Source of the DNA: Niveibacterium umoris
Lineage (GTDB): Bacteria > Pseudomonadota > Gammaproteobacteria > Burkholderiales > Rhodocyclaceae
Assembly: GCF_014197015.1 (NCBI RefSeq)
Contig: NZ_JACIET010000001.1
Location: 930,001-994,000 of the forward strand
DNA length: 64,000 nucleotides
Direction of reading: 5' to 3'
The translations under genes were made by a program, and so were the position numbers. This document shows positions 55,414-64,000 of the stretch, one piece after another. Each line of letters opens with the position of its first letter. Within the stretch, counting starts at the first letter, position 1. A model generated the notes under the pieces. That model searched no databases, had not been told where the DNA came from, and was given only the letters and a program-made list of their open reading frames with translations.

Positions 55414-56877
55414 ATGAGCGCACGACCTATCCATTTCTACTTCCGCGGCGAAGTTCGCCAGATCAGCGGGGCACCGACCACGCGCAGCGTGCTGCAATGG
55501 CTGCGCGAGGACGCACACGCCACCGGCACCAAGGAGGGCTGCGCAGAAGGTGACTGCGGGGCCTGCACCGTGGTGCTCGGCGAGCGCGACGATGCGGCGC
55601 CCGGCGGCTTGCGGCTCAGCGCCGTCAACGCCTGCATCCAGTTCCTGCCCACGCTCGACGGCAAGGCGCTATTCACGGTGGAAGACCTCGCCCAGGGCAG
55701 CGAACTGCACCCGGTGCAGCAGGCGATGGTCGATTGCCATGGCTCTCAATGCGGCTTCTGCACCCCCGGTTTCGTGATGAGCCTGTGGGCCGACTACGAA
55801 GCGCGGCCCGTGGCGCCGACGCGCGACGAGACGCTCAGCGTGCTCTCCGGCAACCTGTGTCGCTGCACCGGCTACCGCCCGATCATCGATGCCGCGACTG
55901 CGGCGCACACGAAGCCGCGCGTCGCACTCGACCGTACCCCGGTGCGTGCTGCGCTGGACCGGATCGCGGCCCTGCCCGCGCTCGACTACGCCTGCGACGA
56001 CGCGCACTTTGCTGCCCCGCGCACGCTCGCGGCGCTCGCGACGGCCTATGCCGCCCGGCCGCAGGCGCGCCTGCTCGCCGGTTCCACCGACATCGGTCTG
56101 TGGGTCACCAAGCAGATGCGTGCGCTCCCTGATCTGATCTATCTCGGCGCCGTCGCCGAGTTGCGCTGCATCACCCGCGAGGCTGACCAGTTGCTGATCG
56201 GCGCCGGAGTCACGCTCACCGATGCCTTCGCCGCCCTGGTCGACGTGTTGCCCGCCTGGCGCGAACTGGCCGAGCGCTTCGCATCGATGCCGATCCGCAA
56301 CGCCGGCACCCTGGGTGGCAATATCGCCAACGGTTCGCCGATCGGCGACTCGATGCCGGGGCTGATCGCGCTCGGCGCGACGGTGGTGCTGCAGCAAGGT
56401 GACGTCACCCGCGAGATTGCACTCGAAGATCTCTACCTCGGTTACCAGAAGACGGCGCTGCAGCCCGGCGAATTCGTGCGCGCGGTGTGCGTGCCACTGG
56501 GTGAATCCGCCCCCGCTCACTTTCGCACCTGGAAGCTCAGCAAGCGCGCCGATCAGGACATCTCGTCGGTATGCGCCGGCATCGCGGTGTGGCTCACCGA
56601 GGGCCGCGTCACGTCGGCGCGGGTCGCGTTCGGCGGCATGGCGGCGACGTCGAGCCGGGCACGCCACTGTGAAGCCGCCTTGATCGGCCAGGCATGGTCC
56701 GCGGAGACGGCCCGCAACGCCATGGCAGCGCTGGATGCGGACTTCACGCCGCTCACCGACATGCGGGCGAGCGCCGGCTATCGACGCACCGCGGCGCGCA
56801 ATCTGGTCTGGCGCTTCTGGCTGGAGACCTGCACCACACAGGCGGCAGTCACCCGCCTCGCGGAGGTGTCAGCATGA
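55414..56877 (+). CDS. xdhA: Xanthine dehydrogenase small subunit (2Fe-2S, FAD)
   Basis: Electron-transfer subunit of xanthine dehydrogenase. 487 residues. First cluster ligands Cys43, Cys48, Cys51 and Cys74 (EGCAEGDCGACTVVLG); second cluster Cys113, Cys116, Cys149 and Cys151 (SQCGFCTPGF, LCRCTGYRPI). The FAD domain fills the rest (LLAGSTDIGLWVTKQ, MPIRNAGTLGGNIANGSPIG). ATG at 55414 gives the family N-terminus. Its stop overlaps xdhB (ATGA). Confidence 0.97.
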   Translation: MSARPIHFYFRGEVRQISGAPTTRSVLQWLREDAHATGTKEGCAEGDCGACTVVLGERDDAAPGGLRLSAVNACIQFLPTLDGKALFTVEDLAQGSELHPVQQAMVDCHGSQCGFCTPGFVMSLWADYEARPVAPTRDETLSVLSGNLCRCTGYRPIIDAATAAHTKPRVALDRTPVRAALDRIAALPALDYACDDAHFAAPRTLAALATAYAARPQARLLAGSTDIGLWVTKQMRALPDLIYLGAVAELRCITREADQLLIGAGVTLTDAFAALVDVLPAWRELAERFASMPIRNAGTLGGNIANGSPIGDSMPGLIALGATVVLQQGDVTREIALEDLYLGYQKTALQPGEFVRAVCVPLGESAPAHFRTWKLSKRADQDISSVCAGIAVWLTEGRVTSARVAFGGMAATSSRARHCEAALIGQAWSAETARNAMAALDADFTPLTDMRASAGYRRTAARNLVWRFWLETCTTQAAVTRLAEVSA

Positions 56878-59186
56878 TGATCCCGCGTGGCGTCATCGGC
56901 GCATCCCTGCCGCACGAAAGCGCAAAACTGCATGTCAGCGGCCGTGCGCACTACACCGACGATCTGCCGCTACCGGCCGGCGCGCTCCACGCCGCATTCG
57001 GCAGCGCCCCGGTCGCCCACGGGCGCATCACGTCGCTGGACCTGTCCGCCGTTCGCACTGCGGAGGGCGTGGTCGCGGTGCTCACCGCCGCCGACATTCC
57101 TGGCCAGAACAATTGCGGCCCGGTATTGCACGACGACCCGATTCTCGCCGAGGAATTGGTGCAGTTCTGGGGCCAACCGCTCTTTCTCGTCGTCGCCACC
57201 AGCCACGACGCCGCGCGCCGCGCCGCGCGCCTCGCCCGCATCGAATTCGAGACCTTGCCTGCGGTGCTGACGGCCGAAGCGGCTATGGCGGCCGAGAGTT
57301 GGGTGTTGCCGCCGGTGCACGTGCGCCGCGGTGACGCGGTGAGCGCACTGGCCACCGCCAAGCATCGCTTGCAGGGCAAGGCAAGCCTCGGCGGACAGGA
57401 ACACTTCTACCTCGAAGGTCAGATCGCCATCGCCACGCTGCGCGACGACGATTCGATGCACCTGAACGTGTCGACCCAGCATCCGACCGAGATGCAGCAC
57501 ATGGTGGCGCATGCACTGGGCTGGCGTGCGCATCAGGTGAGCGTGGAATGCCGTCGCATGGGCGGCGGCTTCGGCGGCAAGGAATCGCAGTCGTCGCAGA
57601 TCAGCTGCGCCGCCGCAGTGGCAGCCTGGCACACCAAGCGCCCTGTGAAACTGCGGCTGGATCGTGACGACGACATGACGGTCACCGGCAAGCGCCATGA
57701 CTTCCATATCGAGTGGGACGTCGGCTTCGATGCCGAAGGTCGCATCCTCGGGCTGGCGCTCACACTAGCGTCGCGCTGCGGCTTCTCGGCCGACCTCTCC
57801 GGCCCGATCAACGACCGCGCAATCTTCTGCGCCGACAACTGCTACTACCTCGACGCGGTTGCGATCCGCAGCCTGCGCTGCAAGACGAATACCGTGTCGA
57901 ACACGGCCTTCCGCGGTTTCGGCGGCCCGCAGGGCATGTTCGCGATCGAAAGCATCATCGACGACATCGCGTGTCATATCGGCCGCGATGCACTCGAAGT
58001 GCGGCGGGTGAATTTCTATGGCGACAGCCGTGGCAGCGCCCGCAATGTCTCGCATTACGGCATGAAGGTGGAAGACAACATCGCCCCGGCGCTGGTCGAG
58101 CAACTGGTGCGCGATTGCGACTACGCCGCGCGTCGGGTGGAGGTCGCGCGCTTCAATGCCGGCAGCCCGGTCATCAAGCGCGGTCTGGCGCTGACGCCGG
58201 TAAAGTTCGGCATCTCTTTCACCGCCACGATGTACAACCAGGCCGGCGCGCAGGTGGCGGTGTATTCGGACGGCACCGTGCTGCTGACCCATGGCGGCAC
58301 CGAAATGGGCCAGGGCCTCTACACCAAGATCCGCCAGATCGTGGCGCACGAATTCGGCCTGCAGGTGGAGGACGTGCGCCTCTCGTCCACCGACACCAGC
58401 CGCGTGCCGAACACGTCGGCGACGGCTGCGTCGAGCGGCACCGACCTCAATGGCAAGGCAGCCCAGGCGGCGGCACGTGCGATCCGGGGGCGCCTGGCCG
58501 CCTTCATCGCAGCGCGCAATTCGGTGAATCCGGAGCATGTGGTATTTGCCGGCGGACGCGTCATCGCAGGTAGCGAGATCATCTCCTTCATCGAACTGGT
58601 CGGGCAGGCCTATCGATCGCGCATCCAGCTCTGGGACGCCGGTTTTTACAGCACGCCAAAGATCCACTACGACCCGCACACCATGATGGGTCGCCCCTTC
58701 TACTACTTCGCCTATGGCGCCGCGTGTGCCGAGGTGGCACTCGATACGCTCACCGGCGAGAGCCGCGTGTTGCGCGTCGACATCCTGCACGACGTCGGCC
58801 GCAGCCTGAACCCGGCGATCGATATCGGCCAGATCGAGGGCGGCTTCATCCAGGGCATGGGCTGGCTGACCAGCGAAGAGCTGTGGTGGAAACCGGACGG
58901 ACGGCTGATGACGCATGCACCGTCCACCTACAAGATCCCCGCGGTGTCCGACTGCCCGCCGGTGTTCAACGTGAAGCTTTTCGAGGGCGAAAACGTCGAG
59001 GACGCGATCCACAAATCCAAGGCTGTCGGTGAGCCGCCCTTGATGCTCGGCCTCGCGGTGTTCTTCGCGCTGCGAGATGCCTGTGCAGCGGCTACCGGAG
59101 GGCCGGTCGAGCTCTCGGCCCCCGCCACACCGGAGGCGCTGTTGCGCGCCATCGGTGGCCTTGCTGTCGAAGCGGCCGCGGCATGA
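56874..59186 (+). CDS. xdhB: Xanthine dehydrogenase molybdenum subunit
   Basis: Catalytic Moco subunit oxidising hypoxanthine and xanthine to uric acid. 770 residues. The Moco-binding GGTEMGQGLYTKIRQIVAHE, QHPTEMQHMVAHALGW and MGGGFGGKESQSSQI are intact, and catalytic Glu720 sits in AVGEPPLMLGLAVFFALRDA. GGAGG lies seven bases before ATG at 56874; a longer open frame reaching 56694 lies in xdhA and is not used. Overlaps xdhC by four bases. Confidence 0.97.
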   Translation: MMIPRGVIGASLPHESAKLHVSGRAHYTDDLPLPAGALHAAFGSAPVAHGRITSLDLSAVRTAEGVVAVLTAADIPGQNNCGPVLHDDPILAEELVQFWGQPLFLVVATSHDAARRAARLARIEFETLPAVLTAEAAMAAESWVLPPVHVRRGDAVSALATAKHRLQGKASLGGQEHFYLEGQIAIATLRDDDSMHLNVSTQHPTEMQHMVAHALGWRAHQVSVECRRMGGGFGGKESQSSQISCAAAVAAWHTKRPVKLRLDRDDDMTVTGKRHDFHIEWDVGFDAEGRILGLALTLASRCGFSADLSGPINDRAIFCADNCYYLDAVAIRSLRCKTNTVSNTAFRGFGGPQGMFAIESIIDDIACHIGRDALEVRRVNFYGDSRGSARNVSHYGMKVEDNIAPALVEQLVRDCDYAARRVEVARFNAGSPVIKRGLALTPVKFGISFTATMYNQAGAQVAVYSDGTVLLTHGGTEMGQGLYTKIRQIVAHEFGLQVEDVRLSSTDTSRVPNTSATAASSGTDLNGKAAQAAARAIRGRLAAFIAARNSVNPEHVVFAGGRVIAGSEIISFIELVGQAYRSRIQLWDAGFYSTPKIHYDPHTMMGRPFYYFAYGAACAEVALDTLTGESRVLRVDILHDVGRSLNPAIDIGQIEGGFIQGMGWLTSEELWWKPDGRLMTHAPSTYKIPAVSDCPPVFNVKLFEGENVEDAIHKSKAVGEPPLMLGLAVFFALRDACAAATGGPVELSAPATPEALLRAIGGLAVEAAAA

Positions 59187-60208
59187 ACGAATGGCTCAAC
59201 CAGATCGCGCCGCTGCTGGCAGCGGATGGGTCACTGATGCTGATCACGGTGGTGATGGCTCAGGGCTCCACGCCGCGCGAGGCGGGTGCGGCGATGGTGG
59301 TGAGCGCCAGGCAAACAGCCGACACCATTGGCGGCGGCCACCTCGAATGGGAAGCCACGGCGATTGCGCGCGCCCTGTTACGTGACGGCACCCGCCTGCG
59401 CACCGTGCGATTCTCGCTCGGCGCAAGCCTCGGGCAATGCTGCGGCGGCGCGGTGTGGCTGCTCTTCGAGCGCATCGAACCCGACAGCGCGCTGATGTGG
59501 CGGCATCGCGCCGCGGCGCTTGCACGTGGCGAGCACCTTGCGCGTACGGTGGCGAGCATCGACGTGCAATCGACGTGGTCGCTGCTGCCCAGCGGCCATG
59601 CTCATGCCAGGTTCGCCCGCGATCCGGATGGCAGCAGCTGGCAGTTTCAGCAACAGATCGGCGAGCCGCCCTTCCCGATCTGCATCTTTGGTGCCGGCCA
59701 TGTCGGCGAAGCGCTGGTGCGCGTACTCGCACCACTCGGCGCGCAGATCGACTGGATCGACCCGCGCGACGACGTATTTCCCGCCGGGCTACCGGCCAAC
59801 GTGCGCACCCATTGCACCGACGCACCGGAACAGGCAGTGGCAGACGCCCCGCCCGGCACCTGCTTCATCGTGCTGACGCACAGCCACGCGCTGGATTTCG
59901 AGCTGTGTCTGGCGATCTACCGCCGCAAGGATTTCGCCTACTTCGGCCTGATCGGTTCCGCGACCAAACGCGCAAAGTTCGAGCACCGCCTCATTGAACG
60001 GGGCATTGCGCCCGAGCGCATGGATGAACTGACCTGCCCGATCGGCATCGACGGTATCCAGAGCAAGCTGCCGCAATCGATAGCCATAGGCGTCGCCGCA
60101 CAACTGCTGCAGTTGCGCGAGACGCGAATGCTGCTGCAACACGCCTCGCAACAAGCGGCATCGGTATTCGCCGACGCGCACTGCAACGCCAACGGAACCC
60201 AGCGATGA
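59183..60208 (+). CDS. xdhC: Xanthine dehydrogenase accessory protein XdhC
   Basis: Binds Moco, promotes its sulfuration and inserts it into XdhB. 341 residues: MVVSARQTADTIGGGHLEWE and LGQCCGGAVWLLFERIE (cysteines), then a Rossmann-type domain PICIFGAGHVGEALVRVLAP with DFAYFGLIGSATKRAKFEHR. Coupled by ATGA overlaps to xdhB and the ABC ATPase gene. Confidence 0.95.
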   Translation: MNEWLNQIAPLLAADGSLMLITVVMAQGSTPREAGAAMVVSARQTADTIGGGHLEWEATAIARALLRDGTRLRTVRFSLGASLGQCCGGAVWLLFERIEPDSALMWRHRAAALARGEHLARTVASIDVQSTWSLLPSGHAHARFARDPDGSSWQFQQQIGEPPFPICIFGAGHVGEALVRVLAPLGAQIDWIDPRDDVFPAGLPANVRTHCTDAPEQAVADAPPGTCFIVLTHSHALDFELCLAIYRRKDFAYFGLIGSATKRAKFEHRLIERGIAPERMDELTCPIGIDGIQSKLPQSIAIGVAAQLLQLRETRMLLQHASQQAASVFADAHCNANGTQR

Positions 60209-61761
60209 TTCCAGAGCCACCCGTACCTCTCCACGGCGAACCCCGCCTGCAGTTGCTGCACATCTCAAAACGCTACCCCTCTGTGCTGGCAAATGACGAT
60301 GTCAGCCTGGTCGTGCGACCGGGCGAAATCCACGCCGTGCTGGGCGAAAACGGTGCAGGCAAGAGCACCCTGATGAAGGTGATCTACGGCGCGGTGAAAG
60401 CCGACATGGGCGAGATCATGTGGAACGGACGTCAGGTCGATATCCCCGACCCCGCCGCCGCCCGCGCGCTGGGCATCGGCATGGTGTTCCAGCACTTCTC
60501 GCTGTTCGAAACGCTGACCGTGGTGGAGAACATCGCGCTCTCACTCGGCGGTGAATTCGATCTCGCGAGCCTTGCGGTCAAGGTGAAGGAAGTGTCGCAG
60601 CGCTATGGCCTGCCGCTCGATCCGTTGCGCCACGTGCACAGCCTTTCGGTCGGAGAGCGGCAGCGGGTCGAGATCGTGCGCTGCCTGCTGCAGAACCCGC
60701 AGCTCTTGATCCTCGACGAGCCGACCTCGGTGCTCACGCCGCAAGCCGTGCGCAAGCTGTTCGAAACGCTGCGCCAGCTTGCCAGCGAGGGCGTCAGCAT
60801 CCTCTACATCAGCCACAAGCTCGACGAGATCCGCGAACTGTGCGAACGCGCCACCGTGATGCGCGGCGGCCGCGTCACCGGCGAAGCCGACCCGCGCCAG
60901 GAAAGCTCGGCCAGCCTCGCACGCATGATGATCGGCCGCGAACTGCCGCACTGTGTGGCGCCGGTATTCGACGGCGAGCGCAAGCCGCTGCTGGAGGTCC
61001 GTGCACTGTCGCGCGAGCCGGACGATGCCTTCGGCACGCGCCTCACCGACATTGCGCTCACCGTGCATAGCGGCGAGGTGGTCGGCATCGCCGGCATCTC
61101 CGGCAACGGGCAGACCGAACTGCTCGCCGCGCTGTCGGGCGAAACGCCGGTCGCGCGGGACATGGTGCAATTGTGCGGTGAGGCCGTGGGCCACCGCGAT
61201 GCCGGCGCGCGGCGTGATCGCGGGCTCTCGTTCGTGCCGGAAGAGCGGCTCGGGCGCGGCGCAGTGCCGGCGATGTCGCTCGCCGACAACGCGCTGCTCA
61301 CCGCACACCGGCAAGGGCTGGTGCGCCACGGGCTGCGCCGCTTCGCCGCGGCGCGCGAATTTGCCCAACGCTGTATCGAGCGCTTCGACGTGCGCTGCGG
61401 TGGTACCGGCGCGGTGGCGCGCAGTCTTTCCGGCGGCAACCTGCAGAAGTTCATCGTCGGGCGGGAAATCATGCAAGCACCCAAGGTGATGATCGTCGCC
61501 CAGCCGACCTGGGGCGTCGATGTCGGCGCTTCGGCCTTCCTGCGCCAGACCCTGCTCGACCTCTCGCGCAGCGGAGTCGGCGTGCTGGTGATCTCGGAAG
61601 AACTCGAAGAGCTGTTCGAGATCTGCGACCGCATCGCGGTGCTGGCCGGCGGGCGCCTCTCGCCCGCGGTGCCGCGCGAACAGACCAACGCCGAGGCGAT
61701 CGGGCTCGCGATGTCCGGCCTCTTTGCCCAACCCACGCCGGAGAGCGCCCATGCTGCTTGA
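60205..61761 (+). CDS. Nucleoside ABC transporter ATPase (two ATPase domains)
   Basis: 518 residues, RbsA-like double ATPase. Domain 1: Walker A VLGENGAGKSTLMKVIYGAV, signature LSVGERQRVEIVRCLLQNPQ, Walker B LLILDEPTSVLTPQAVRKL. Domain 2: phosphate loop IAGISGNGQTELLAAL with Gln-Thr instead of Lys-Ser/Thr, and signature LSGGNLQKFIVGREIM. The degenerate second loop is usual for this carbohydrate/nucleoside subfamily. It pairs with the following two permeases and the divergent BMP protein. Confidence 0.93.
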   Translation: MIPEPPVPLHGEPRLQLLHISKRYPSVLANDDVSLVVRPGEIHAVLGENGAGKSTLMKVIYGAVKADMGEIMWNGRQVDIPDPAAARALGIGMVFQHFSLFETLTVVENIALSLGGEFDLASLAVKVKEVSQRYGLPLDPLRHVHSLSVGERQRVEIVRCLLQNPQLLILDEPTSVLTPQAVRKLFETLRQLASEGVSILYISHKLDEIRELCERATVMRGGRVTGEADPRQESSASLARMMIGRELPHCVAPVFDGERKPLLEVRALSREPDDAFGTRLTDIALTVHSGEVVGIAGISGNGQTELLAALSGETPVARDMVQLCGEAVGHRDAGARRDRGLSFVPEERLGRGAVPAMSLADNALLTAHRQGLVRHGLRRFAAAREFAQRCIERFDVRCGGTGAVARSLSGGNLQKFIVGREIMQAPKVMIVAQPTWGVDVGASAFLRQTLLDLSRSGVGVLVISEELEELFEICDRIAVLAGGRLSPAVPREQTNAEAIGLAMSGLFAQPTPESAHAA

Positions 61762-62845
61762 ACCCCGCGCCACCCCGTCGCGCTGGATGAACTACGCTGC
61801 GCCACTGCTCGCGATCCTGCTGACGCTCGGCGTCGGTGCGCTGCTCTTCACCGCACTCGGCAAAGACCCGAAAGAGGCGTTCCATGTCTTCTTCATCGGC
61901 CCGCTGGCGGACGCCAACGGCTGGAGCGAGCTACTGCTCAAGGCCGCCCCGCTGATCCTGATCGCCGAAGGGCTCGCAATCGGTTTCCGCGCCCGGATCT
62001 TCAACATCGGCGCCGAGGGCCAGCTGATTATGGGCGCGATCTTCGGTGGCGGCGTCGCAATAGCATTCCCCGAATCGCAAAGTGCCTGGCTACTGCCGGC
62101 TATGGTGCTCGCTGGCGCAACCGGTGGTGCGCTGTGGGGCGCGATACCGGCACTGCTCAAGACGCGATTCAACGCCGAAGAGACCCTCACCACGCTGATG
62201 CTGGCCTACGTCGCCAACCTGGTGCTTGCCTGGCTGGTGAGCGACCCGTGGCGTGATCCGGGCGGCATGAATTTCCCGCAGTCGGTGATGTTCGGCGACG
62301 CCGCGCTGTTCTCGATGCTGTTCGAGGGGCTGCGCCTGAACACCTCGGTGTTCATCACCGGGGTCGCCGTGCTGCTGTTCTGGCTGTTCGTGTCGAAGAG
62401 CTTCCTGTCCTACCAGGTCACGGTCGGTGGCCTTGCGCCGCAGGCCGCGCGCTACGCGGGCTTCCCGGCCAGCCGCACGGTCTGGCTCAGCCTGGTGCTC
62501 TCCGGCCTCACCGCCGGGCTGGCCGGCATAGGCGAAGTCGCCGGCCCGGTCGGGCAACTGAACCTGAACATCTCGCCGGGGTATGGCTACGCCGCGATCA
62601 TCGTTGCCTGGATCGGGCGTCTACACCCTGTTGGCATTGTGTTCTCTGGCCTCTTGATGGCGCTGATCTACCTCGGCGGTGAAGCCGCGCAGATGGCGCT
62701 GCAAACACCGGCCGCGATCACCGGCATCTTCCAGGGCATGTTGTTGTTCTTCCTGCTTGCCTGCGACGTGTTCATCGACTTCCGCCTGCGCAAGCCACTC
62801 GAAAAACGCCGCGCCGCCGCGCTCGCCAAAAAGGCCATCGCATGA
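61751..62845 (+). CDS. Nucleoside ABC transporter permease 1
   Basis: 364 residues with about eight to ten membrane segments (YAAPLLAILLTLGVGALLFT onward) and the family motifs FRARIFNIGAEGQLIMGAIF and NAEETLTTLMLAYVANLVLA. ATG at 61751 overlaps the ATPase stop by 11 bases; a longer frame start at 61724 is unlikely. BMP-type importer membrane subunit. Confidence 0.93.
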   Translation: MLLEPRATPSRWMNYAAPLLAILLTLGVGALLFTALGKDPKEAFHVFFIGPLADANGWSELLLKAAPLILIAEGLAIGFRARIFNIGAEGQLIMGAIFGGGVAIAFPESQSAWLLPAMVLAGATGGALWGAIPALLKTRFNAEETLTTLMLAYVANLVLAWLVSDPWRDPGGMNFPQSVMFGDAALFSMLFEGLRLNTSVFITGVAVLLFWLFVSKSFLSYQVTVGGLAPQAARYAGFPASRTVWLSLVLSGLTAGLAGIGEVAGPVGQLNLNISPGYGYAAIIVAWIGRLHPVGIVFSGLLMALIYLGGEAAQMALQTPAAITGIFQGMLLFFLLACDVFIDFRLRKPLEKRRAAALAKKAIA

Positions 62846-63768
62846 TCGAACACCTGATCCCGATTCTCGCCGGCACCTTGGGGGCTGCCACGCCGTTGAT
62901 CTACGCCGGGCTCGGCGAACTGGTTGCCGAACGCAGCGGCGTCATCAACCTCGGCGTCGAAGGCATGATGCTGATCGGCGCCGTCGCCGGCTTTGCCGCC
63001 GCGGTGGAAACCGGTGGCGGCGCAGGGGCCGGCTTCCTTGCGGGCGCTGCCGCCGGCACCTTCGCGGCGCTGTGCTTCGCGGTGCTCACGATGTCGCTGG
63101 CCGCGAACCAGTCCGCTGCGGGGCTCGCACTGACGATCTTCGGCATCGGCCTCTCCGCCTTTATCGGCCAGCACTACGTCAGCCACAGCCTGCCCGGCCT
63201 CAAGCCGGTTGCGCTGCCGCTGCTCTCGTCCATTCCGCTACTCGGCCCGGTGTTCTTCACTCAGGACATGGGCGTGTACCTGTCCTTCGTGTTCTTCGGC
63301 ATCGTCTGGTGGGTGCTGGCGAAGACCAAGCTGGGCCTGATGCTGCGCGCGGTTGGCGAATCGCCCGAATCGGCGCATGCGCTGGGCTTTCCAGTGTTCG
63401 CGATCCGCTATGGCGCGGTGCTGTTCGGCGGTGCGATGGCAGGCATCGCGGGGGCCTACCTCTCGACCGTCTACACCCCGATGTGGGTGCAGAACATGAG
63501 CGCCGGGCGCGGCTGGATCGCCGTGGCGCTGGTCGTATTCGCAACCTGGAGGCCGGGCCGCCTGCTGCTCGGCGCCTGGCTGTTCGGCGGCGTCACGATC
63601 CTGCAGTTCCATGCGCAAGCGCTGGGCGTGCGGGTGCCATCGCAGTTGCTCTCCGCCCTGCCCTACATCGCCACCATTGTGGTGCTGGTGCTGATCTCGC
63701 GCGACCGCAAGCTGCTGCAGCTGAACCTGCCCGCCTCGCTCGGCAAGAGCTTCGTGCCAGGGCGCTGA
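62842..63768 (+). CDS. Nucleoside ABC transporter permease 2
   Basis: 308 residues, about eight membrane segments. GELVAERSGVINLGVEGMML is the family signature of BMP-type permeases; LGLMLRAVGESPESAHALGF contains the coupling-loop region. Four-base overlap (ATGA) with permease 1, so both subunits are made together. Confidence 0.94.
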   Translation: MIEHLIPILAGTLGAATPLIYAGLGELVAERSGVINLGVEGMMLIGAVAGFAAAVETGGGAGAGFLAGAAAGTFAALCFAVLTMSLAANQSAAGLALTIFGIGLSAFIGQHYVSHSLPGLKPVALPLLSSIPLLGPVFFTQDMGVYLSFVFFGIVWWVLAKTKLGLMLRAVGESPESAHALGFPVFAIRYGAVLFGGAMAGIAGAYLSTVYTPMWVQNMSAGRGWIAVALVVFATWRPGRLLLGAWLFGGVTILQFHAQALGVRVPSQLLSALPYIATIVVLVLISRDRKLLQLNLPASLGKSFVPGR

Positions 63769-63823
63769 TTCCCAATTCAATCCGGCGACGCCACCTGAAG
63801 CGTTGCCGTGCAGGACCTGAACC

Positions 63824-64000
63824 ATGACGACGCTTTTGCTGCAGCACGCCGATGTGCTGCTGACGATGGACGCTGCGCGCCGCGAGATCGCGGACGGCGC
63901 AGTGCTGATCCGCGATGGCGTGATCGAAACCGTCGGCACCACCGATGAACTCGCCGTGCTCTGCGCGCACGCCGGTGTGGCGCCGGACGAAACGATCGAG
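63824..64000 (+). CDS. Amidohydrolase, 8-oxoguanine deaminase-like (5' part only)
   Basis: 59 codons reach the right edge: MTTLLLQHADVLLTMDAARR then EIADGAVLIRDGVIETVGTT. This is the beta-sandwich start of a metal-dependent amidohydrolase; the metal motifs lie outside. Context (purine importer and xanthine dehydrogenase) suggests 8-oxoguanine or guanine deaminase. AGGA lies about eight bases before ATG at 63824, 55 bases after permease 2. Confidence 0.75.
   Translation, partial: MTTLLLQHADVLLTMDAARREIADGAVLIRDGVIETVGTTDELAVLCAHAGVAPDETIE

Noticed and set aside
57765-59012. 415-codon open frame on the minus strand
   Set aside because: It is antisense to xdhB and is explained by G/C third positions.
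60205-61761. Broken second ATPase domain
   Set aside because: Gln in place of the Walker Lys is normal for the second domain of this nucleoside/ribose transporter family.
60541-61773. 410-codon open frame on the minus strand
   Set aside because: It is antisense to the ABC ATPase gene, whose motifs are all intact.

Overview
The window is a gene-dense stretch of about 61 protein genes, one tRNA and almost no spare DNA. It looks like chromosomal DNA of a betaproteobacterium, most likely of the Rhodocyclales (Azoarcus/Thauera/Dechloromonas-type relatives). This rests on the lpx-bam-dxr-cdsA-uppS-frr-pyrH-tsf-rpsB block, ppsA/ppsR divergence, dapC-dapD-pilU-dapE, an IscR-type isc operon with IscX, and purine oxidation genes. 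The taxon is inferred from gene order and protein resemblance; no search was run.

Layout. 1-2412: divergent ppsA (cut by the left edge) and its regulator ppsR. 2413-17436: one long leftward run carrying an RNA methyltransferase, rnhB, lipid A genes (lpxB, lpxA, fabZ, lpxD), outer-membrane assembly (skp, bamA), rseP, dxr, cdsA, uppS, frr, pyrH, tsf and rpsB, mostly joined by 1-4 base stop/start overlaps. A structured leader and a good promoter precede rpsB. 17564-20958: map-glnD rightward. 20971-22248: def and an MTIP-type phosphorylase leftward. 22374-24191: typA with a strong terminator. 24260-31830: smc-zipA-ligA-galU leftward. 31998-37386: dapC, dapD, pilU, dapE, prmB rightward, then an orphan receiver-only response regulator and, convergent with it, a glutathione peroxidase.

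38576-45357 is the isc operon (iscR, a second cysteine desulfurase, iscS, iscU, iscA, hscB, hscA, fdx, iscX) read leftward from a promoter overlapped by two IscR-like sites. cysE and trmJ follow leftward, then suhB and tRNA-Leu(UAG) rightward. From 48.1 to 53.3 kb the content is accessory: an exported esterase, two AraC-family regulators, a CoA-binding protein, a Tat-type nitroreductase-like protein and a lipoprotein.

53486-64000 is a purine uptake and breakdown region: a small zinc deaminase and a BMP-family binding protein leftward, and xdhA-xdhB-xdhC, a double ABC ATPase, two permeases and the start of an amidohydrolase rightward. The genes from xdhA to the second permease are joined by short overlaps. 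The set would import nucleosides or bases, deaminate them and oxidise hypoxanthine/xanthine with a molybdenum enzyme.

No IS element, prophage, CRISPR array or obvious pseudogene was seen. I found no clear wholly new system. The most interesting points are the rpsB leader, the doubled desulfurase with its regulatory DNA, the metal-ligand-rich N-terminus of PrmB, the Tat-nitroreductase/lipoprotein pair, and palindromes in the divergent purine region.
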